From Dendrolimus kikuchii (lineage: Eukaryota > Arthropoda > Insecta > Lepidoptera > Lasiocampidae), in assembly GCA_019925095.2 (NCBI GenBank), contig CM034412.1, forward strand, positions 10,950,001 to 11,014,000: a stretch of DNA of 64,000 nucleotides, written 5' to 3'. Positions 44,578 to 56,100 of this stretch are shown here, piece by piece. A program made the translations under genes and the position numbers. Position 1 is the stretch's first letter, and each line of letters opens with the position of its first letter. Under the pieces are notes generated by a model, which was given only the letters and a program-made list of their open reading frames with translations, had not been told where the DNA came from and did not search any database.

Positions 44578-44738
44578 CTTTCATCAACAATCATGAGATC
44601 ATCGCTGAGCTGGATTGCTGCTGTCCTTAGCATCTTGTCCACGTAGCCTACCAGCTCGAAGGCTACGCATGACGATGTTTCTCGTGCCACGCACTTGTTC
44701 CTTAAGCCATGCTTGAGACTTTCTTCTGTTAGTGTTGT
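44578..44738 (-). CDS. Osiris family protein (gene 2), cysteine-region exon
   Basis: The acceptor TTCTTTACAG|ACA has a good pyrimidine tract and the donor is GAAAG|GTATGA. The frame reads TTLTEESLKHGLRNKCVARE, then TSSCVAFELVGYVDKMLRTA and AIQLSDDLMIVDE. The two cysteines spaced by seven residues and the following helix with KMLRTA fit the conserved two-Cys start of DUF1676. It begins in phase 0 and ends with AG, completed by C at 38988 to Ser. A signal-peptide exon must lie further upstream at higher coordinates. It was not identified; the short ATG exon at 50035-49967 has the right phase but does not look like a signal peptide. Confidence 0.88.
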
Positions 44739-44892
44739 CTGTAAAGAAATGTTTTTAATAATTACTTGATTGGATACATCTCACCGCGGTTTTTCCCTTT
44801 GCCCTACGCAATGGAGTTTTTTACGAAGATTACCTTAACATTTCCTCGACACAAACTACGTATTATTAGCATGAATGACGAATACTAGTATA

Positions 44893-45172
44893 TCTTTTCT
44901 TTATTGCACGAGTTGAGCAGAAAGGCTGACGGCCCACCTGATGGAAAGCGGTTACCATCGTCTATGGACACTTGTAATACAAAAGGTGCTGCAAATATGC
45001 TGCCACCCTCCTAAAGGAGAATGGAACTCGGCCACTAATGCCGGAACACAAGTCAAGATTGTTATGGCGGCATACTCTCAGACGGGCGGATTGTTTTGTT
45101 GTCTCTTACGACAGGTCGCCCGGCCGCAGGAAATTGTGTTCTTTCTCCGTTCCCGCACGGATAAGCTTAAGG
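44893..45172 (-). repeat. SINE-like retroposon, family A
   Basis: 'ttattgcacgagttgagcag' tail side, diverged body, head 'ccgttcccgcacggataagc'. An internal deletion removes the 'gccatccagtcgggcaaatg' segment. Confidence 0.8.
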
Positions 45173-45384
45173 ATAAGATAAACTCAAGTTATAGTCTTGA
45201 AGGCCCACTTGAATAATTCAACCTGTATACCTATATACACTACACCTTACATGTATGTGCGTCAGTTTATGAAATAGTTACATGTGCGGGTAGTATATAA
45301 AAATGACAAACGACCAGTAAAATGTAGTATTGAAAAAGCCTCTTAGTCCTAGATCCGTAATTGCTTAATTCGATATCTTTAAAA

Positions 45385-45845
45385 CCAAACAGCTTGAAGG
45401 CAAAAGTCTTCGAGCAGTGCGTCCTCCTCGTTCTGACCTATGGGGCCGAGACATGGACACTGACGGCAGTGATCCACAAGTTCCAAGTCGCTCAACGGGC
45501 TATGTTGGGTGTTTCTCTTATGGATAAAATCTGAAATCAGGATATCCTTAAGAGAACCAAAGAAACCGACATAGCTCTCAAAATTAACAAGTTGAAGTGG
45601 CAGCGGGCCGGTCACGTCTACCGCAGGACCGACGGCCGATGGAGCAGACGAGTCCTGGAGTGAAGACCGCGTCTCGGTAAACGTAGTGTCGGACGCCCTT
45701 CAGCCCAATGGACCGAAGACCTGTGCAAGGTCGCGGTAGGCGCTGATCGTTGGATGAGGAAATCAGAGGACAGGGCTGAGTGGCGCCATCTTGGGGAGCC
45801 CTACGTCCAGCAGTGGACTGCGAATGGCTGACGACGAAAACCAAA
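45385..45845 (+). mobile_element. LINE ORF2 C-terminal fragment
   Basis: The + strand frame reads LLVLTYGAETWTLTAVIHKF, VAQRAMLGVSLMDKI, stop, then KINKLKWQRAGHVYRRTDGR, after a stop or frameshift RSVGRPSAQWTEDLCKVAVG, and ends with VQQWTANG. This is the typical end of a lepidopteran reverse-transcriptase-like LINE. Several stops and a frameshift make it a pseudogene. A related inverted piece lies at about 6405-6600. Confidence 0.8.
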
Positions 45846-46677
45846 CGTCGAAAGTTTCCTATTTTAAAAATCCGCCATTAATGAAAAAAAAATCCATTTA
45901 TAGTTTATCAATCGGTTGGAATCGTCAAGCGTTTGAAAGCAAATAAATATCTCGTCAATTATACTACTTAATGAAAAGCTCATTAAAAATATGAGAAAAA
46001 ATTTAATTAGCACATGTATAGTCTCTCTTCTTTCATCTTTTCCCAACTAGTTGTAGACGGCATACTATGTATTTTCCTCCATACTCCTCTATTCTAACAT
46101 ACGTCCTCTGTTACACACATAAATCATCATATTTTCCTTCACACAATCTATCTATCTCTTTTGTGGTCTACCTTTAAAGTACCCGTTAATCTTCTTTCCA
46201 CATTCTTTTTGTCACGTGACTTTCATCTCTCCTCATTACATGCACATACCACCTTAGTCGCCTCCCTAGCAATGTTTTAGTCGCGGATGTAACTTTCAAG
46301 TCTGATTTTTAATCGACAATAACATACACCAAAGTGTTTTTTTGTTTGTTTTGTACTCTTTATCTGCAATCAGTCTTCATAACTATAAGCAAATTTTAAT
46401 GTGTTAAGCGCATGAACTGTCCCATAAGGTCTGTGTTAACTGGTTTCAGCAGTTATCGAGTTTCAAGATGACACGCCTTTTTAACCGTGTCTCGCAGCTG
46501 GTATCTAACAGTTCAGGTGTTTAGCTAGCCTCTTTTGGATGTGCTACTGTAGCTTCGGATTTCCTCCCTCACAGATAGACACATGATACACCAAATGAGG
46601 AAAACTAAAGTAAGCAAATGTACATACATATTTTAAAAAAAATCCACGTCGCTGTAGCTAGGGAGCATATTTTTTTT
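45846..46677. other. Intergenic, nothing recognised
   Basis: AT-rich with scattered decayed sequence. An open frame on the - strand (46046-45864) starting MGKDERRETIHVLIKFFLIF has a hydrophobic stretch, but no splice or homology support. Confidence 0.35.
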
Positions 46678-47035
46678 AATACATACATACATAATACATA
46701 ACTTCACGCCAGTTCCCTTGCGGGGTAGGCACGAACTACAGAGTGCCATTTAGGCTTATTCTTACACACCTCACTTGCCTCTTTGACATTCATAACTCTT
46801 GTCATGCAAGCTCGTCTGTTCTTAAGGCTCCTGACATCACCTTCTGCTAGTACACGATCAATTTGATCATGGAAGGTGTGTCGTGGCCTTCCACGAGTTC
46901 TGCATCCATCCACTTTTGCATTGTATATCTGTTTAGTCATTCTTTCATCATGCATTCTTTCCACATGCCCGAACCACCGGAGCATTCCTTTCCTTACCTT
47001 CACCCCGACACTCTCTTTCAGACCAACTCATGACA
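46678..47035 (-). mobile_element. RTE-like LINE, 3' fragment
   Basis: The - strand frame covers KVRKGMLRWFGHVERMHDER to ARELA (99 codons), with the (TATG)n tail at the left. 5' truncated. Confidence 0.85.
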
Positions 47036-48355
47036 GACATTTTTTTTTATGTTGTACATATAAATAATAACACCTTATTGTTTTGCTTGGGCCTACCAAT
47101 TTTTACAGGGCTGGACAATATACCCGTCACGCTTATCCAACGCCGCAATAATCTTACATTTGTACCTGACAATTTTCTTTACATTATATTTGTCACGCGA
47201 CTTTCATCCCTACTCGTTACATGCTCAAACCATCTTGGTAGTACTGCACTACTTTACCATTATGTAGCAGAATATAGGTTACATATTTCTATTCAATTTC
47301 GTTTTGACAAAAATTACTGTGCCGTATAAAGACAGACGGACAGACAGACATATCGATTTAATGGGGGTTCTATTTTTGCTAAAATACCTACGGAACCCGA
47401 AGAATTCTAAAGTAAATCTCGCGAGGAGATATAATGTATCAATATGAAAACTTCTCATCGCCTCCAACAATACACACTTTCTAACAACTTCCGTAATTAC
47501 TGTTCTAGTGACAATGAACTAATTGAATGCAAGTTTTTATCATCTTTACAATAAACATATGGAGGTAATGTGCTTGACACAAACATTTCACATGTTTAAA
47601 ATGAAAGTGACCCAGCTATGAAATTACAATAAGACACTGATGCTTAGGAAGTGTTCAATGAAGCACCTTTTGCTTGTTTATTACGTAAATATTCAGGCTT
47701 TACAATTTTACAAGAAAATTTAGTTTTTAATTTTATTTTAGTCAGGATCATCAACAGTTTTGTACATTTGATCGGTTACTGGACTTTGAATAAGTATTAC
47801 AAAGCGATGTAAAAACTAATTATAGGTGAACACAGCTTGCAGTTTAATTTTTTCACTGTTATTTAATTCAACTCTGATAATAAAAATAACAAAAATGTGT
47901 ATGCTAATGAAATTACGCCTGTCCGTCAGTCTATGTGTAATGGGGATTGTTCACTTTTTTTCAATTTAGCTTTTTGAAAAACCATTTCGAGGAATAGTGT
48001 TCCTAATCATTTCTGTCTAGTTAAAATTCCAAAAAACGTACAATCCCCTTGTATTTTGAAAGAAATGCGTTTGACCTTTATTTGACCTTACTAAATCCTA
48101 TGACGTCATTTACGTCTGGTGTAATGCATATGAATACCGTAGCCATTCAGTTTCAAAATACAAAAGGACCGACATTTTCCTTTTTATGTCATTGTTATGT
48201 CATACAATATCAACATAAACAAACATTTTATTCGACGTACTCTAGAATAAAATTATGTATATATTATCTCTTCAGACCAATATTTCTTAAATATCTGTAA
48301 AGAGAATATTTACATATGGTTTCTAACTAAAAGTCAAAGAAAAGTGCATTATATA
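47036..48355. other. Intergenic, AT-rich
   Basis: A small repeat piece with 'agacggacagacagacat' lies near 47325-47400. Otherwise no ORF or repeat recognised. Confidence 0.4.
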
Positions 48356-48840
48356 AACGAGCGTCTTCGTAAATGGTGATTGGAACGATGTCGAAACCGT
48401 TTCAAGAGTTACGATCCAAAAAATAACCTGTTTACTGATGAGAAGATCATCACGGTGGAAGAAAATTTAACTGGTAAAACAATACACCTTACGCCAGAAG
48501 TTAGAAGGACGTCCAAAATCACATATTGGAAACAATGATTTAAGCATTAAGTGATACTTTATTCGCTGGATAGCAGTGGATTTTCCAACAGGACTCTGTA
48601 CCCTCCCATGAAGCTAATTCAATCCAACATTGGTTGCAAGCCAATTTGTCAGACTTTGTTCAGAGCAAAGGTTGGCCTTCGTCGAGTTCTGACTTGAATT
48701 CTTTGGAGTATTCTTTAAGAACTGCATTGGAGCTAATGGCATACAAAAAGTTCACCAGAACCTGAATTTATCTCAAGCGAGCCCAAATCAATAAATGGAA
48801 ACTGATTGAAAAGATTAGTACCATCATAGAAGAATAGCCT
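48356..48840 (+). pseudogene. Mariner-like transposase remnant
   Basis: Frames interrupted by several stops read DPKNNLFTDEKIITVEEN, then FQQDSVPSHEANSIQHWLQA, then WPSSSSDLNSLEYSLRTALE. The TDEK, QQDS-P-H and WPSSS-DLN-LEYSLR motifs are those of the catalytic domain of mariner/IS630 transposases. With multiple stops and frameshifts it cannot be active. Terminal inverted repeats were not identified. Confidence 0.75.
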
Positions 48841-49180
48841 ATATCTTTAAAGCTTAATTAATTGAAAACAAGGATGGCTATTTTAAATAACTTATTTTTA
48901 TATATACATAAATCTAGATGTTATTAGTTATAATTCATGTAAACAATATATGAATATTTAACATTCCTCCAAAAATATTTTAGCTTTACTTTGACTGATG
49001 TCTTAAGAGTTCACATTACGAGTTATAAGAATAAGATGGTTTCTATACTGAAAGCAAACTATTGTGAGTTATAAATTTGTATGTGCCATATATTTATATG
49101 AATTGATTAATAAAATATATCTTTTGACTTATTATTTTGCAAGATGAAATAATAAATAACTTTTAGCAGTTAAACTTGTT
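48841..49180. other. Intergenic, AT-rich
   Basis: No feature recognised. Confidence 0.4.
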
Positions 49181-49184
49181 TATT
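49179..49184 (-). terminator. Candidate polyadenylation signal
   Basis: AATAAA on the - strand about 93 bases after the stop of the possible small gene at 50035-49277. Confidence 0.3.
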
Positions 49185-49276
49185 TACTTAAACACTTATT
49201 AATAATAATTTAGGACATATTATAATTATAATCTTTTCAAAAATGTTCAGTTTTATCTTTTTCTTTTTTCTGCAGG

Positions 49277-49399
49277 CTAGCATTTGGTTTTTTCTATACA
49301 TAAAGTTTTCATGTAAACTGCAGTGGATAAGTCATAAAATTCTATGATCAAGCATAACCCTTGCTTATGCAGAAAAGTTGTTGCTATTTTTTTCTGAAC
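49277..49399 (-). CDS. Possible small gene, exon 2
   Basis: The acceptor CTTTTTTTTTCAG|GTT is strong. In phase 0 the frame reads VQKKIATTFLHKQGLCLIIE, then FYDLSTAVYMKTLCIEKTKC and TAG. Together with exon 1 it makes 63 residues, Lys- and Cys-containing, with a short hydrophobic LCLII stretch. No family recognised. A polyadenylation hexamer follows. The open frame is short, so this may also be a non-coding transcript or chance. Confidence 0.3.
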   Translation of the reverse strand, partial: VQKKIATTFLHKQGLCLIIEFYDLSTAVYMKTLCIEKTKC

Positions 49400-49966
49400 C
49401 TGAAAAAAAAAGATATAAAGTGTCTATTTAATTACTTGCATAGTCCTTATTTAACTCATAATTTTTCATATTAGTAACTATGTTACACATCAAAATCATA
49501 TTATTAAGAGATTTATAATCATTAAGGTATTTGTCACAAATCTTCATATTCCATGAAATCCTTCAAGCCATAGATGTGCTTAATTAATCACTTTTAAGCC
49601 GGCAAGTGAATATATTTAAAACTACTGGAGAGTTTCATATTTTCCGGTAATTTGTTGTATAAGATCAGATCCATAACATACATTAGCAATTAAACACACT
49701 ATCTAACCGCCAGGGCAGTGGTGCAATGTCTGTTCCTTTATTTACAAGATTATAATTATGGTTTGCTATGGTACAATAACGAAATTAAAATTGTCGGAAA
49801 GCCTTCATTTAGGCACATAATTAATAAACAATACAATTACCTTAGAATATACACAGACTGCCTACTATGCTAATATTATTATTGTAAAGTAATAGGGCAC
49901 GTTGCTAAACACTTATGATTTTGAGCACAAACACATAAGTTAACTTAAAAACAATCAATATCTTAC

Positions 49967-50035
49967 TTTATTAAATTTTAAAGCACATTTTATTAGGTTA
50001 AAAACTACAAAACACTTCCCAGATAAAACCGCCAT
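49967..50035 (-). CDS. Possible small gene, exon 1 with ATG
   Basis: ATG opens a 23-codon frame (MAVLSGKCFVVFNLIKCALK FNK) ending at a good donor, AAA|GTAAGA, in phase 0. The peptide is basic and hydrophobic without acidic residues, which resembles a mitochondrial presequence more than a signal peptide. It pairs in phase with the exon at 49399-49277 after an intron of 567 bases. It is also in phase with the Osiris gene 2 exon at 44738, a less likely join. No TATA or initiator was identified; a foldback element starts about 60 bases upstream. Confidence 0.3.
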
Positions 50036-50093
50036 GCTACATAAAGTAAACTACACTGCTAAAGACAAATCTTTTTGTTGTAATTTAGTTCAT

Positions 50094-51109
50094 CAGAGTG
50101 GCAGGCAAAGGAAATAAATCCATACAGCGTTGTCTGATGTATTCTTAATAAAAAATAGGCTGTTTGGATTTATTTCCTTTGCTTGCCACTCTTTAGGTTG
50201 GGTTAGCTTCACACTAGAGCTCAAATATGCAATGCCAATGTTAGCAACACAAAAAATAGGTTGTGAGGAGCGGTTGAAGGTTGCGACCAATGAGAAGGTC
50301 AGTGGGTTAGGTTAGGTTAGCTTCAGACCAAAGCCGCAGGCAGAATCGACTTTAACCATAATTAATGGTAAGCAGTCGGTTCTGCCACTTTGCTACTTGT
50401 TAGGCAAAAACACTAAATCCATACAGCATGAATATCAATATTTTTCAATCAATCTGAAGATCATTGAATGACATGAAAGTATGGAATTTTAGATTTTTCA
50501 CATTATTGTAACTAAGATAATTAATATATTTTTCTAGTTTGTATATATAAATACTGACTACATGCAATACCAATGTAAGCAGAACAAAGTATAGGTGTAA
50601 GGGGTGGTCGAAGGTGTAACCAGTGACAAGGACAGTGGGTTAGGTTAGGTTATCTTTAGACCAAAGCCCACGAGCCGAGCGAGCGAAGCGAGCATGCCGC
50701 GGTAGCGGCCGGCGAGTGGGAGAACCGACTGGTTTCCATTTATTCCTTGATAATTTTAATAAAAGTTAAAGTCGGTTCTGCCACTCGCCGGCCGCTGCCG
50801 CGGCACGCTCGCTTCGCTCGCTCGGCTCGTGGGCTTTGGTCTAAAGATAACCTAACCTAACCCACTGTCCTTGCCATAACCTTCGAACACCCCTCACACC
50901 TATATATTGTTTGTCTAACATTAGTATTGCATGTTGTCGGTAATTATATATACAAACTACAAAAATATAATAATGATCTTAATCACAATAATGTGAAAAA
51001 TCTAAAATTCCGTATTTTTATGTCATTCAAAGATGTTCAGTTTGATTGAATAATATTGATATTCATGCTGTACGGATTTAGTTCCTTTGCCTGACATTTA
51101 GCAAAGTGA
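50094..51109. mobile_element. Foldback element with long inverted repeats
   Basis: The main palindrome has arms of about 340 bases (about 50385-50735 and 50770-51109). They share 'cagtgggttaggttaggtta', a GC-rich core with 'gagcgagcgaagcgagc', and 'gccggcgagtggg' around a spacer of about 40 bases. To its left, 50094-50345 holds a smaller palindrome (about 50094-50198) and a second version of the 'gtgggttaggttaggttagc' and 'cagaccaaagccgc' block. Outer ends share 'ggcaaaggaa...aaatccatacagc'. No transposase ORF. Confidence 0.8.
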
Positions 51110-53100
51110 GGTAAAAACTTTGTCTCTCAATATTATTAATCTGAGGTTTTACTTACAAATTACAAAATGTCGTGATTTTTTAGCAATGCCGTAATATTTG
51201 ATTTTATAATTATTAATTATTTTGATCATGTCATATATGTTACATTTGCAGACTAATCCCAAAATTAAAATAATTGTGTTTTTATTATAATTAGTAGGTA
51301 AGTCGTCACGCTAAAATTGAACATTATTTCTAGCGATATAATGCACGTATTTCGTACCTAATTAATTGTATTGTTTATTAATTTTTTGCCTAAATGATGG
51401 CTTACCGATGATTTTAGTGTCGTTATTGTACCATAGAAAACCATATGTAAAGTCTTTGAATACAAAAAATGCGTAATTTTCAGGTTCCGCCTTTATGCAT
51501 GCTGCATTAACCGCCGATCTAAAGCCTAAATACCCAATGTTGCCAGGTTGCTAATAGTGAAATTACTAAAATTTGTAATTCTTGTAGGTACACACGTGTG
51601 TGTAGGAAAGTAACTCCCAACATATTGACTTAAAAAAGACCTTATCGAACATCGCCATGATTTTTAAATTGAAAACTTCGGTAGATACTTCTAGGATGGG
51701 GAAAATGCACTGAATTCGCACGACCGTCACGCTCAGATACCAAGTTTTTATCTCTGAAGTGCAGTCCTAACGACTGATATTTTTTTAAAGGTCTGACTAA
51801 TAATACTCCCCCCCCCCCCCCTCAATTGAAACTGACAATACAACCTTTTTATTTTAACTGGATTGACAACATCATTGGATAATGAGACTATGTCTAGGTA
51901 TCAGACATTAAAAATGATAACCCAAATGTGATACCAAATCAAAGTATTTTAGTGGTCGAATGAGCTTTATCTGTTGTAATCGCCGAAAGAATACTTTATT
52001 ACAAATTAAGAAAAGTAATGACATCGCAATGGTAGGTATTTATGCCTGATTATCAATTAATGGTATTCAGTCTAACTGTACATTATTCAGTTTAAGTTAT
52101 ATTATATTGATTTTTCACTAAAGGTCACTTTAAATAACTTAACGGTAACTTTAGAAAATAATAAATGTTGAACACCAAAATATATAAAATAAATCTACCG
52201 ATAAAATTGCTAAGCTGGCCACACTAAAATGATCACGATGTGTCATAATGAATAATGACAGTAACATTTAAATAGTAGCACAGATTAATATTATTATTTT
52301 CTTTTTATAGGCAAAGGAATTAATATAAAGTTGTCCCCAATGACATCATCGGATATTTTTTTTAAAAATCGAATAAAAAAAAAAACTAACTCTTAAAACA
52401 CAAAAATATTCAAATTAGTATCTTAAAATACCCTATTTTACATAATAAAAATATAAAATCAGTAGGCTAAAAGAATCTTTTTTGTAAAATGAATTTTTGG
52501 AGTTAAAGTAAATGTCAGTAACATCACTGCTGCTGTTGAGAATTCTACACATTCTAGAGATAGAGGAGTTAGCACCTAGTAGGGGGAAAGAGGGTTGCGC
52601 GTACAAAGGTTAGTTTTGCGTTCCGTTGTGAATTTCGAAACTTGGCGGTTGGCCGTAGACTATTGAGTGTTGGTCATAGTAAAAGGCTGATATTGCTAGT
52701 ACACACCGGTGCGAGCGTATTGTTTTATGCCCGCCTGGACCAGTGTGTACCACCCTAGACTAATCGTGCAGCGACAGATACATAGCAAACATAATATGAT
52801 ATTATATTGGAGATATTTCATGAAGAAAAAATTACAGAATACATTATAAAAAAACGATCTGAAATCAAATATATCCGGAATAGTTGGAAGAGAAAATAAT
52901 GATAAGATGATAAGCAAAATTAACCATTTGCTTGCAGACAATCGAAACGGAAGGGTTCCTTAGAAGCGATGAACATTTACTATATATTTGACAATTCATC
53001 TATACAAATGAATAAAATTTAAGTATCTATTTGTAATGTAAAAATACCAGCTTTTTACTAAATGCCAAATGACTTTCATATATACGGTATTTTATCAAAA
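51110..53100. other. Gene-free AT-rich stretch with a poly-C tract
   Basis: A poly-C run lies at about 51808-51821. On the + strand, GCTTGCAG|ACA at 52938 opens a 17-codon frame to TGA with AATAAA about 20 bases later, which may be a terminal exon, but nothing upstream supports it. No other signal. Confidence 0.35.
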
Positions 53101-53114
53101 AACAATGATTAAAT

Positions 53115-53358
53115 TTTTTTCTGTCTGTCTTTTTGTTCCGGTTCATTTCTGGAACAGCTGGACCGTTTTTGATAGGATTCTTTCTGACAGGTAGCTGATG
53201 TTATAAGAAGTAACTTAGACTACTTTTATTTTAGAACAAAGAATGTAAAGGCGACGGCGGGGGCATACGCGTGTGCATATGCCACCGTCGTCGCCGCATC
53301 GGAAGGCAAATTAAATTATAAATTCCACGTGGACGAAGTCGCGAGTAACAGCTAGTAC
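53115..53358 (+). repeat. CTAGT-type interspersed repeat with inner hairpin
   Basis: 'ctgtctgtctttttgttccg' start, and 'acgaagtcgcgagtaacagc' then tagta at the end. Inside, GGCGACGGCGGGGGCATA pairs with TATGCCACCGTCGTCGCC around a loop of about 14 bases. Confidence 0.6.
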
Positions 53359-53359
53359 G

Positions 53360-54555
53360 TAATATATATTTAGTTATTGCGATACGTGTGTGGTGTTATA
53401 AGAATGGATAAGGTGAGAAATTAGTACATAAGGAGGGTCTTTGAGAGTTGCACCCGTAACTTAAAAATTGAAAGGAATAAGATTAACGTCGTACGTGCAA
53501 GTACTGCGAATATACTATATATACATATATACTATATTATTCCTATTTAGCTACACAATGATAAAAATAAAATGTTCCACAAGAAGCTCACAACGACTAC
53601 GTTCACAATTTTTCCCATTCCACTTGCTTGCGGATGTTACAATCATAAACTCTAGTGAAACAGATTATGGAGCGTTGATATCATAAACGACGAAATACAC
53701 AACTGTCATTGGTTGATTTGAAAATCGCGCCTTTTTCAATGTCAATCGACAGAGATAATTGATGCTCTGTGGTCAACGCCCACTTTGAACTTCTTGACAT
53801 GGGTCGTTGTTAGCGCTGTGTGATCAAAAATGATGACGTTATTAGTGACGTTTTCGCCACGACTATAACGATCGTGGTCGTCATGTGGATCGGCTGTCGG
53901 AGCATTTTGGGCGTTGTGAGTTGCTAACGAAATTCGTCCTATATAACATTATAATAATAAATGTAACTAATGTACAAAGTATAGGCTGGCCAATTAGAGT
54001 AGAAATAATAGCGGCGCCACTTTCGTAAATTTGTCTAAACTCTAGCAACTCCAAGATTACGTCAAAAGCAATTTTGATACTTACTAGTAATTTTAAGTAT
54101 TACGTCAAACATCGTGCAAGTATCAAGTTGTTTTATTAATGGCATACGCATTTTGTCAACACAACCACGTTTACTTTAATAATAATGACTACAATTTTGT
54201 AAGCAAGAGCTTTAACGCCTTGTAATAATTAATAGAGCAATTATCCAATTAAACGAAGCGAAATGAATAATTAGAAACTTGTCATGTTGGCGATTAATTA
54301 ATAAATAATAAATATCGTCAAACTATGACGAAAGATTTTTGTTTTAAATTCTTCTAGACGTTCTTGGAAGATTTTCAAACGTATTATTACGAGTATAATC
54401 CGTATTTAGTAATGTATTTTAGACTTGGCTCAACTTTAAAATGAAATATAACATGGATAAATACAATTCACTGGCGTATACAGGTAAGGTAGAATATTGA
54501 CAGAAAGCAAAAAAATAAGAATTCATATTCTATAAATTGTAGCCAGGCTTTAGTT
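53360..54555. other. Intergenic, nothing recognised
   Basis: 53700-53940 is GC-richer and contains 'gatgacgttattagtgacg'-type near-repeats of TGACG, but no ORF or promoter that I can support. Confidence 0.35.
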
Positions 54556-54559
54556 TACG

Positions 54560-55200
54560 AAATAAAAATAATCAGCATACACCCGCAGGGGGGCTTTGTG
54601 GCGAAGCCTTAGGTCAGTAGCGACACCTTGTACTTGACTCTGGGGGCCAAGACAAAGCCCCCACCTCCGTGCTTGCCTTAGCCAGACGGCACGGAGTGGA
54701 GATCGCTAGAGCTAAGACTCAAGCTCCAGGGGTGGAAGTGATAAATGGCACCACGTCAGAAGTAGATTGAAGCTGAACCTGCAGCCCACCTCTCTACACC
54801 CCTTAGCCACTCACACTCATGTTGCCCCTGCCTTCTATGGAATTTTTTGGGGCCCATGCAGGGAGTGGCGAGTCACCGTCTGCCCATTTTTCCATGTTCT
54901 CCGAACATTGCGACGGGCATACGCCATGGTCCCCATATTCCCAGACCTCTAGTACCACTAGCAGTTCACCCCAATAGCCCGGTACTTTTTGTCTCCATTT
55001 CCCACAATAGTCCTACACTGGCCGGGGCTTGTCCTTGGGTGTATTACTATATGGTGTAGACAGGGATAATCGCCGGTCAGTGTCACGCCACATTTACATT
55101 AAATTTATCAAGGGGCCTCTACGTGTTGGCCTTCCCATGGCCCCACGCAAGCCCTCCAAAAGTCCGGGCCATTTTTATAGCCCGTGGTCTACAAAGACAT
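54560..55200 (+). repeat. LINE 3'-UTR-like repeat, longer copy
   Basis: The right half (54840-55200) repeats the block at 42985-43350. The left half adds GC-rich sequence ('gcaggggggctttgtggcga', 'ccaagacaaagcccccacct'). No intact ORF. Confidence 0.7.
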
Positions 55201-55204
55201 ACAT

Positions 55205-55445
55205 TATCAGCATACAAAGACACATATTGTATATCCCCAAATTAAGCAAAATACATTTGTGTTATGGGTAATATATAACGGACAACTCTGGAGCCGATCC
55301 CAGACACCCAGATCATAGTAATCAACGGAGAAAATTTCTGAAATTTACCATGTCACGAATCGAATCGGGAACCGCTGCGTTGCAGTGCGGTAGGCCGGCA
55401 AAGGCTTAACTCTCTCAACCACAGTGACCGACTGATAATAATAAT
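55205..55445 (-). repeat. tRNA-derived SINE, family B
   Basis: On the - strand the 5' head has 'gtggttgagagagttaagcc' and 'gcggttcccgattcgattcg' (A- and B-box-like), and the 3' end is 'ggggatatacaatatgtgtc'. Inserted directly beside the LINE 3' repeat. Confidence 0.75.
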
Positions 55446-55847
55446 TGCGACATACAACATAAAAATTGTGTGTGTGTGTCCAGTTCACACGCAGTAGAAG
55501 TGAAACTTCAGAGAATATACTCACAGATAATTCTTACCTAAGTTTTATTAAAATTAATATAGTTAATTCCTTTAGCCTACATCCGTCAACATATTGTTAC
55601 AAGCGCGGAACTCGAATTAAAATGCCGTTTTAATTACTATAGAATTTATTAGAACTATACAAACACGAATAACACAGGTACAAATATACCTGGACACAAC
55701 CAGTACAAACTGCACGATTCAATAACACGTGCAAAGTTCGTTACTATAGAGCTTATCGAATGTACACGTCTTGCTTGTATCGTAATCGTCACTTGACTGC
55801 CTCACCCCTCCGTACGGGCGTTGTTTTATACTAAACTATTCAATATT
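55446..55847. other. Intergenic, nothing recognised
   Basis: A small (GT)n run near 55470. No ORF. Confidence 0.4.
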
Positions 55848-56100
55848 TGACGGCCTCTGTGGTTGAGCGGGCTAAGCCTTTGCCGGCGTACCTCACTGCA
55901 ACGCAGAGGTTCCGGGTTCGATCCCTGGTATAGTAAATTTCGGAAATGTATTTTCTCCGTTATTTGCTATGGTCTGGGTGTCTGGGATCGGCCCCAGAGT
56001 AGTCCGTTGTATATTACCCATAACACAAGCGTAACTTGCTTAATTCGGGGATATACAATGTGTGTGTTTGTCTGCCGATTATTATTATTATTATATAACA
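55848..56100 (+). repeat. tRNA-derived SINE, family B, full length
   Basis: A box TGGTTGAGCGGGCTAAG, B box GGTTCGATCCC, body with 'cataacacaagcgtaacttg' and a (ATT)n tail. The promoter boxes are well preserved, so this copy may be fairly young. It is not a functional tRNA gene. Confidence 0.85.

Noticed and set aside
45864..46046. Possible signal-peptide exon for Osiris gene 2 on the - strand
   Set aside because: It has a hydrophobic stretch, but no donor in phase 0 after it and the frame reads on into AT-rich sequence.
50640..50890. Telomeric repeat array (TTAGG)
   Set aside because: Only a few GGTTA units within foldback arms and no pure (TTAGG)n run.
55848..55940. tRNA gene signal (A and B boxes)
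   Set aside because: The body and ATT tail repeat elsewhere as SINE family B and no cloverleaf with a proper acceptor stem was seen.
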